Shown one piece after another: positions 1 to 4,383 of a DNA stretch of 5,966 nucleotides; position 1 is the first letter of the stretch; each line of letters begins with the position of its first letter. Origin of the DNA: Pseudomonadota bacterium (GTDB taxonomy: Bacteria > Pseudomonadota > Gammaproteobacteria > Woeseiales > Woeseiaceae); assembly GCA_027295475.1 (NCBI GenBank), contig JAPUKV010000050.1, positions 1 to 5,966 of the forward strand. Reading direction: 5' to 3'. The position numbers and the translations under genes were made by a program. The notes under the pieces were generated by a model that had not been told where the DNA came from, searched no databases, and was given only the letters and a program-made list of their open reading frames with translations.

Positions 1-1931
1 GTCAGGAAGAACTCGTCGTCTGCCGGACCTTTCTCCAGCGGTATAACCGCACCGATACTTGCCAAGGGCTGTCCAAGTTCGCCGAACAAGGATGCGCTCA
101 GCGTGTTGTCCAGGTTTGCATAGGCTTGTCCGACCGGCGCCTCGGCGCCGTTCAGGCCGATGCGCATGCCCTGAATAGGAATACCTTCGGGCTGTTGTGC
201 AGAATCAAGCGTAAGAAAGTGCGGCTCCGTGAACAGATAGCCGTAATTGTCGTATTGCGCAACCTCGAACAGAATGTACGCAGTCGGTACGTTGATAATG
301 TCCTCAATGCCGAACAGCAGATAGAATTTTTCACCAACGCCAACGTCGAAGTTCTGCACGATCTGTGCCGGCGTCAATACGCGGTTGTGTACTGCCACGA
401 GCCGGAACGTACCCTGGAAGAGTCCCTGACCGGAGACTTCGCTGCCAAGCACAAATGCAAACGTGTCCTGCCAGTCCACCAGCGAGCCGGCCTGCACCGG
501 ATCTGCCTGAGTAACGAGTTCGCCGTTGACATAGATGCTGCGTCCGGTGACCGCATTATAATTTACGACAACGTGTTGCAAGGAAGCCTGGAGCACTTCG
601 TCAGCGGACGGTGTCGATAATGCCGGGTCGCCGTTCAGGCTGGTTTCGGTGGTGCGCAGGAGGAAGTTGTAGTCGTACAGCGTTTGCTGCAACGTAAAGT
701 TACGAGTCGTGTCGCCGCCGGAGTAGCTGACGATGCGCGCCATCTCCTGCGTCACGTTCGCCGGCACCACCCACGCTTCGATCGCGTACTCGCCGGTCGC
801 CTTGATCAGGTCATGCAGCTTCTTGCTTGCCGCAGTAGTGCCCTGCGCCTTGCCGTCATTGATCGTGATGCCCCACCCGCCGAACCAATCGACATCGCCT
901 GACAAGGACAGGTCAATCGCCGGATCAACGCCACTGGTATCGTATGCCGTCGGTCCCTGGCCTGTCTTGAACTCCCACAGAGCAATCTGGGCATTTTCAA
1001 AACGGTTGCCGCCAGATGCGATCGTTCCGTCGATGATGCGCAGTGCCTTACTGTTTACCAGCAACGGATCAATCTGGGTCGCGGTAATCGTGTCGGCAAA
1101 TGCCTGGATGGCTGCTTGCATGTCATCGCCAGCCTGCGCACAGCCGACATTCCAGCAATTGTGGAATTCGTTTCTGAGCCGAATGACGAGTCGTGAACTG
1201 GCCGGATCGTCGAGGTCCAACTTCGGCTTGACCGACTCAAACGCGACATTGACATCCGCCTCGGCGAAGTAGGGCTGTTGCGCACCGGCAGACTGCGAGC
1301 TGTGGCAGTCCTGGCAATAGGTTGTCAGCATCGGGCCGTGCACGAGCGCCGCGAAATCCGCTATCTGACTCGGGTCATAGATCTTGCTGGAGCCGGGGTC
1401 CTTGGGAGCGGGTGCCTGGAGGACAATTTGTCGTCCGCCACCGGCGCTCTCGCCGGCCCAGCCTTCGATCCATTTCGTCATGATTTCGCCGCAAGCCTGT
1501 GCGTCGCCCAGCCAGCAATTATGTCCCGTAGGGGGCTCGCTGACCTTGCTGACGAGAAGTGAGTCTGACGGCTGGCCCAGATTCACGACGGTATTTGCGG
1601 CCTCGTAGGCCAGGTTGATGTCATCGTTGCGCACGAAATAGGTCGTGCCCTGACCGCCTTGCGCGTGACAGGATCCGCAGCGACTGTCCGTTTGCAGGTT
1701 ATCCCAGATATTCAGTTTGAATGCCTGCACGTCAGCAGTTGCCGGGGGCGGTCCGTTATAGGTCGACGGCGGCGTTACGTTCGTAATCGGGTTTTCCGTC
1801 GTCGGCGCGCCGCCGCCGCATGCAGTAATTGCGAAAGCTGAAAGTCCGGCAAAAACCAGGCACAGGTGTCGCGTCCAGCACATGCCGGGATGACGGGCCA
1901 GGGTCATTGCAATTCCGCTTGCTTTAGTCAT
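1..1931 (-). CDS. Di-haem (2x CxxCH) cytochrome c lipoprotein with LamG/concanavalin-like domain, 3' end cut by window
   Basis: The frame is open for 643 codons from the ATG at 1931 to the left edge, so the C-terminus is missing. Residues about 20-38 form a hydrophobic lipoprotein signal ending in the lipobox ITAC, with Cys38 followed by Gly-Gly, so probably an outer-membrane lipoprotein. Two c-haem motifs follow: CGSCH (85-89) and CQDCH (206-210). Each is followed about 48 residues later by HNCW (137-140 and 257-260), and 12 residues after that Cys by a Met (151, 271) that could be the distal haem ligand. The modules look like an internal duplication. Residues about 330-530 look like a LamG_3-type beta-sandwich, with EYAIEAWVVP, HVVVNYNA..GRSIYVNGEL and FQGTFRLVAVHNRVLTPAQI. 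A further beta-rich region (about 540-643) contains IQGMRIGLNGAEAPVG. It is the second gene of an operon, 13 bases after its neighbour. The likely role is extracytoplasmic electron transfer plus binding to a surface or glycan; the substrate is unknown. An alternative start is the ATG at codon 9. Confidence 0.88.
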   Translation of the reverse strand, partial: MTKASGIAMTLARHPGMCWTRHLCLVFAGLSAFAITACGGGAPTTENPITNVTPPSTYNGPPPATADVQAFKLNIWDNLQTDSRCGSCHAQGGQGTTYFVRNDDINLAYEAANTVVNLGQPSDSLLVSKVSEPPTGHNCWLGDAQACGEIMTKWIEGWAGESAGGGRQIVLQAPAPKDPGSSKIYDPSQIADFAALVHGPMLTTYCQDCHSSQSAGAQQPYFAEADVNVAFESVKPKLDLDDPASSRLVIRLRNEFHNCWNVGCAQAGDDMQAAIQAFADTITATQIDPLLVNSKALRIIDGTIASGGNRFENAQIALWEFKTGQGPTAYDTSGVDPAIDLSLSGDVDWFGGWGITINDGKAQGTTAASKKLHDLIKATGEYAIEAWVVPANVTQEMARIVSYSGGDTTRNFTLQQTLYDYNFLLRTTETSLNGDPALSTPSADEVLQASLQHVVVNYNAVTGRSIYVNGELVTQADPVQAGSLVDWQDTFAFVLGSEVSGQGLFQGTFRLVAVHNRVLTPAQIVQNFDVGVGEKFYLLFGIEDIINVPTAYILFEVAQYDNYGYLFTEPHFLTLDSAQQPEGIPIQGMRIGLNGAEAPVGQAYANLDNTLSASLFGELGQPLASIGAVIPLEKGPADDEFFL

Positions 1932-1939
1932 TGCTAATG

Positions 1940-1946
1940 TCTCCCT
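1940..1946 (-). promoter_or_regulatory. Shine-Dalgarno site overlapping the upstream stop codon
   Basis: On the minus strand AGGGAGA lies 8 bases before the ATG at 1931, and its first bases are part of the TAG stop codon (1947-1945) of the upstream cytochrome gene. This fixes the start of the LamG cytochrome gene and suggests translational coupling within one transcript. Confidence 0.7.
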
Positions 1947-3162
1947 ACTGGCCCATGCAATAGACTGCAGCGTCGGCGAATACCCGCTTCATGCTGTAGC
2001 CTGTCTTGAACGTGTTCACCATCGTGTCGACCTGAGCGCGATCGCTGGCATCTTCCGGCGCCCTCAGGCACACAGCCCTGAATACTTTCTTGACCTGGCA
2101 GCTGGCGAAGGCGCCGCTGTTGCCCAGTTCCTCACCAAGGGATTGGGCGCCATTACCGCTCCCGGGCAGGTTGCTGCTCCATTCCAGGAACTGGTTCTGC
2201 CCGGAACGCCAGTAGTTGTCCCAGCGGTCGTCCGGTGTCACGAATCCGAACGGGAAGTTGTCCTCGTTGTTAAAGTACTTCGGTTGCACCTGTCCGGCGG
2301 TGTACTCGATGTTTCCGTTTCCGGTTGCTTCATCGAAGTCGTAGTAGGCAAAAGCCTGCGCCATCGGGTCCATGCCGTTGTGGCAGCCAATACAACTGTT
2401 CAGGAACAGGCGACTATCGCCACCCGGGCTTCGGCTGACGTCCTGACGAATGCGGTCGGGCGGCAGCCTGACGTCATGTACCTGCTGCATGTCATTACAC
2501 AAATGATTGAGCATCGTGAAACGAAACATTGCGCGGTTGGTGCCGGCGATGAAGAAAGCTTCAGCCGCAGCCCTGGATGTCATAACGCCCGCGGCTGCAT
2601 TTGCCGGCACGCCACCCGGCAAAGCTGATTGCGACGTCTGCGTGAGAACTGCTGCATTGCTCATGTCCAGGCCGAGCCGCTCAATATCCGCGTAATGCTG
2701 GTTGCTCGAGCTCGAGTATCCAGCGATCGGAAGGCTGCCGGCGCCGACATAAAGGAGGTCCGCCGACAACAAGGTATTGAATGGCACTTCATCACGGATC
2801 ATGCCGATCACGGTCGCTATGTAGTCATTCAACGGAACGAAAGCCGACTGTGCTTCATTGGTCCACGGTGCAGCAAAATTCTTGAGCGTCACGTTGTAAA
2901 AATTCGGATTGTCCATTGCCGTGTACGCTGCAGCGATGGGATTGTTGTTCTGAACGTCCGCTTCCATTGCGCTCAGCACAGACTCGGTCGGTGGCACGCC
3001 GGACAGGCGATCATGGATGAGCTTCGCCTGCTCGCGTGGACTGGCTTGAGCGATGGCAACGAGTCCTGCGCTTACGAGGCCGACGACAAGGATGCGAAGA
3101 AGCATCCTGGCCTTACCCTGTTGGTTGGCGTACCTGGTTTTCGTCCACGTCCTGTATTTCAT
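1945..3162 (-). CDS. Exported monohaem cytochrome of the DUF1588/DUF1585 (PSD-type) kind
   Basis: A complete gene of 405 codons from the ATG at 3162. Residues 21-40 form a hydrophobic signal segment with an AQA cleavage site before Ser41, so the protein is probably periplasmic. There is one c-haem motif, CIGCH (257-261), in the context NSCIGCHNGMDPMAQAF..YDFD. This matches the 'CxxCH..(I/M)DP(L/M)..(A/F)..(F/Y)D' signature at the end of DUF1588. The preceding stretch (about 195-250: TSRAAAEAFFIAGTNRAMF, LCNDM, RLPPD) fits the rest of that domain. The C-terminus (about 340-405: CQVKKVFRAVC, F.TGYSMKRVFADAAVYC) fits DUF1585. Cysteines 222, 355, 365 and 402 are extra to the haem site. Start choice is uncertain: the ATG at 3162 has AGGG six bases upstream; the ATG at 3105 (386 aa, MLLRILVV) has AAGG five bases upstream and would give a shorter, more classical signal peptide; an ATG at 3177 is also in frame. 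First gene of the operon with the LamG cytochrome. Function beyond electron transfer is not known. Confidence 0.85.
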   Translation of the reverse strand: MKYRTWTKTRYANQQGKARMLLRILVVGLVSAGLVAIAQASPREQAKLIHDRLSGVPPTESVLSAMEADVQNNNPIAAAYTAMDNPNFYNVTLKNFAAPWTNEAQSAFVPLNDYIATVIGMIRDEVPFNTLLSADLLYVGAGSLPIAGYSSSSNQHYADIERLGLDMSNAAVLTQTSQSALPGGVPANAAAGVMTSRAAAEAFFIAGTNRAMFRFTMLNHLCNDMQQVHDVRLPPDRIRQDVSRSPGGDSRLFLNSCIGCHNGMDPMAQAFAYYDFDEATGNGNIEYTAGQVQPKYFNNEDNFPFGFVTPDDRWDNYWRSGQNQFLEWSSNLPGSGNGAQSLGEELGNSGAFASCQVKKVFRAVCLRAPEDASDRAQVDTMVNTFKTGYSMKRVFADAAVYCMGQ

Positions 3163-3370
3163 AATGACCCTGCTCATAACCAATACGGCCTATCACCGTG
3201 CAATGCAGCAAGAAACAATCGCAAAGTCTCACGACCTGGCGTTGCTTCGAAGAGCTGGAGGGTATGACGAAGGCGTGCGAATTATCGCTACTTAGCCCGT
3301 CTGCTCCTGGCAGCCCCGCTATCTGTTCACCCCACGTCAAAAAACGTGAAGCTGAAAGACCGGTGGCTTT

Positions 3371-3405
3371 GCGTGGTCGCAGCAACAAATTGCCTGCGAC
3401 CGTGC
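3371..3405. repeat. Strong stem-loop in the presumed leader of the minus-strand operon
   Basis: GGTCGCAG (3375-3382) and CTGCGACC (3394-3401) are perfectly complementary. Inside them CAA/TTG can add three pairs with one bulged C, leaving a four-base loop. On the plus-strand RNA four more pairs (two of them G-U) extend the stem to 3371-3405, followed shortly by CCTTTTC, a weak terminator look. On the minus strand it would lie about 70 bases into the leader predicted from the class II promoter. Its role is not known. Confidence 0.45.
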
Positions 3406-3481
3406 CCTTTTCAGAAGTCCATGTTGTTCGAAAATCTTCCTTGAACAGTGTGTTCGCAAACAGACGGACTTACTCAAGAAA

Positions 3482-3487
3482 ATTATG
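3482..3487 (-). promoter_or_regulatory. Predicted -10 box of the minus-strand cytochrome operon
   Basis: The minus strand reads CATAAT, five of six matches to TATAAT, which puts +1 near 3475 and gives a leader of about 310 bases to the ATG at 3162. There is no good -35 hexamer; instead the CRP-like palindrome is centred at -41.5, as in class II CRP-activated promoters, where the activator replaces the -35 contact. The exact spacing is the main support; transcription itself is inference. Confidence 0.45.
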
Positions 3488-3506
3488 CTTGAAGGGTCTG
3501 CAAATC

Positions 3507-3526
3507 ACTGTGAATACATTCACAGT
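3507..3526. promoter_or_regulatory. CRP/Vfr-type operator palindrome
   Basis: ACTGTGAATACATTCACAGT is a perfect inverted repeat with 9-base arms and a 2-base spacer. Its core is TGTGA-N6-TCACA (3509-3524), an exact match to the CRP consensus half-sites and spacing. It does not fit FNR (TTGAT-N4-ATCAA) or the CTG-N10-CAG LexA pattern. It sits at -41.5 from the predicted minus-strand start and at -72.5 from a possible plus-strand -10 box (TATAAA, 3577-3582), so it could act on either strand. CRP-family control of extracytoplasmic redox genes would be unsurprising, but binding is inferred from sequence only. Confidence 0.6.
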
Positions 3527-3576
3527 CCCGCAATTGTGCAGCTCCTGCATTTCTCAAACGCACTCGGCCTGATAGG

Positions 3577-3582
3577 TATAAA
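3577..3582 (+). promoter_or_regulatory. Possible plus-strand -10 box (TATAAA)
   Basis: TATAAA places +1 near 3589 and the CRP-like site at -72.5, a helical phase permitted for class I CRP activation. The -35 region (TCAAAC at 17-base spacing) is poor. No protein gene follows for about 800 bases, so any transcript would be non-coding or a very long leader. Confidence 0.22.
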
Positions 3583-3602
3583 GCAAGTGCTGTGCCAGTC
3601 TT

Positions 3603-3650
3603 GGATATCAGTCAAGAAAGAAAAAAAAGATATTAAATATCAATCATTTA
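3603..3650. repeat. AT-rich island with A-tract and GATATT palindrome
   Basis: The stretch contains GATATC (3604-3609), a run of eight A's (3621-3628) and the perfect 13-base palindrome GATATTAAATATC (3629-3641); ATATCA occurs twice, 32 bases apart. This composition is typical of bent, nucleoid-protein-binding DNA or an upstream activating region. No gene is visible. Confidence 0.35.
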
Positions 3651-3807
3651 TGGCGGAACGGCATATCGCGACAGAGGCAGGATATGTCAAGTGCCTGTCT
3701 GCTCTTTAGCACAGTCATTGCGAGCAAAAGTCTTAAGCCTCTGATTCGAAACGGCTGGCAGGCTGTCGCCGAAAGCAGACGGCGCTGTCATTTGTCGACA
3801 CGCATTT

Positions 3808-3854
3808 ACAACACACATTTTCGCCTGGTTGATGCGAAATTGTGATTATGTTGT
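3808..3854. repeat. Long imperfect inverted repeat
   Basis: CACATTTTCGC (3814-3824) pairs with GCGAAATTGTG (3834-3844) with a single T-T mismatch and a 9-base loop. Outer arms ACAACA (3808-3813) and TGTTGT (3849-3854) pair as well, with ATTA bulged on one side. The structure totals 47 bases. It could be an RNA hairpin or a protein-binding palindrome; the sequence does not decide. Confidence 0.4.
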
Positions 3855-3897
3855 GCGGAAAATACGTTTTGAGCACAGAGCCTTTGACAATATTTCC

Positions 3898-3924
3898 ACG
3901 ATGGAACCATCGTAGAAGTTTTTT
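3898..3924 (+). terminator. Terminator-like hairpin with T6 run
   Basis: ACGATGG (3898-3904) and CCATCGT (3907-3913) are perfectly complementary. In RNA this gives a six-pair stem closed by a GAAC loop, and a run of six T's follows at 3919-3924. The five bases between stem and T-run and the modest GC content make it a weak intrinsic terminator. A perfect -35-like TTGACA (3884-3889) lies just upstream, so the palindrome could instead be an operator. No gene visibly ends here. Confidence 0.3.
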
Positions 3925-4221
3925 CGTGTTCTGTTATTGAAGGACTTCGAAATCATACGGATGAGAAAGACTTGAGCGGCAACAAAATGCATTCGAAAAA
4001 CTGCACTTTACTTTGCGTACTGTCGTTCTTTCGAGACATTACATTGCCGCAAATCCCTCTCCTATACTGACAATAGTGAGTTGCAAGTGGAGTCGGTTTG
4101 AAGCTGACGCGGCTCGTAAGTTGCGGCCTGGAGAAACGCAAAAACGATTGCGATTGTGCTTCGGCTTGTTGCTTATTCGAGACCGGTCTTTTTGTGATCG
4201 CGTTAACGGTATAACAAGTGA

Positions 4222-4251
4222 TTCACGTCCACTATCACACGTTACTTAAAT
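4222..4251 (+). promoter_or_regulatory. Weak candidate sigma-70 promoter for the plus-strand gene
   Basis: TTCACG (4222-4227) and TTAAAT (4246-4251) are each four of six matches to the -35 and -10 consensus, 18 bases apart. Transcription would begin near 4258, about 125 bases before the ATG, and the LacI/PurR-like operator would lie downstream of the start, a blocking position. This is one of several weak possibilities in the region. Confidence 0.2.
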
Positions 4252-4320
4252 GGTGGGGTGGTGCGCATCTCGTTTATGGAATCACCGCAGATAAGGAACA
4301 CGCTGTGATCGATGCAGGCC

Positions 4321-4338
4321 CGTTTGCAAACGCTTGCA
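4321..4338. promoter_or_regulatory. LacI/PurR-family operator-like double palindrome
   Basis: Two palindromes overlap here: perfect CGTTTGCAAACG (4321-4332) and TGCAAACGCTTGCA (4325-4338). The latter has 5-base arms and the central CG typical of LacI/GalR-family operators. It fits the general pattern TGNAANCGNTNNCA at every fixed position and shares GCAAACG.TTGC with the PurR box. It lies about 50 bases upstream of the plus-strand start codon. Which regulator binds, if any, is unknown. Confidence 0.4.
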
Positions 4339-4371
4339 GAAGCCTGTCTTCGGAACCCCCGTTTAAGGATT

Positions 4372-4378
4372 GAGGTGA
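4372..4378 (+). promoter_or_regulatory. Shine-Dalgarno site for the HzsA-related gene
   Basis: GAGGTGA precedes the ATG at 4384, with AGG ending 8 bases before it. This supports that start over the in-frame ATG two codons later. Confidence 0.65.
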
Positions 4379-4383
4379 AGGCT

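Larger units (their letters stand above)
3163..4383. other. Long divergent intergenic region, no convincing protein gene
   Basis: About 1.2 kb separates the divergent start codons. It is visibly less GC-rich than the genes (24 of 60 bases G or C in 3421-3480; 17 of 60 in 3601-3660). Short open frames here lack Shine-Dalgarno sites and recognisable domains, and several depend on TTG or GTG starts. What it does contain is regulatory-looking DNA: a perfect CRP-like palindrome, several inverted repeats, an A-tract island, a hairpin with a T-run and a LacI/PurR-like operator, each listed separately. No tRNA, rRNA, CRISPR array or insertion sequence was seen. Confidence 0.75.

Noticed and set aside
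126..1841. Several plus-strand open frames of 60-179 codons across 126-1841
   Set aside because: They are antisense shadows of the minus-strand LamG cytochrome gene, which has clear motifs throughout.
2705..2716. Perfect palindrome CTCGAGCTCGAG
   Set aside because: It lies inside the cytochrome coding sequence and arises from consecutive serine codons, so a regulatory role is not needed.
3113..3388. 91-codon minus-strand frame overlapping the start of the cytochrome gene
   Set aside because: TTG start and no similarity pattern; it overlaps the signal-peptide region of a well-supported gene in another frame.
3443..3455. GAACA-GTG-TGTTC inverted repeat as a Gram-positive-type LexA box
   Set aside because: That box needs GAAC-N4-GTTC; the spacing here is five and the arms are short, so chance is likely.
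3198..3572. 124-codon plus-strand open frame
   Set aside because: It starts without a Shine-Dalgarno site just beyond the divergent gene's start, runs through hairpins and the CRP-like palindrome, and shows no domain or membrane pattern.
3485..3709. 74-codon plus-strand frame, including a 19-residue ATG frame at 3650-3709
   Set aside because: No ribosome binding site before either start (A-tract and AT palindrome instead), and the product has no recognisable features.
4063..4068. TATACT as a -10 box for the plus-strand gene
   Set aside because: Good hexamer, but no acceptable -35 at 16-18 bases, and it would leave a leader of over 300 bases.
4210..4215. TATAAC as a -10 box
   Set aside because: Five of six matches, but the -35 region at the right distance is only a pyrimidine run with no TTGACA similarity and no extended -10 TG.
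4013..4249. 78-codon plus-strand frame
   Set aside because: It depends on a TTG start without Shine-Dalgarno support, and its protein looks like random composition.
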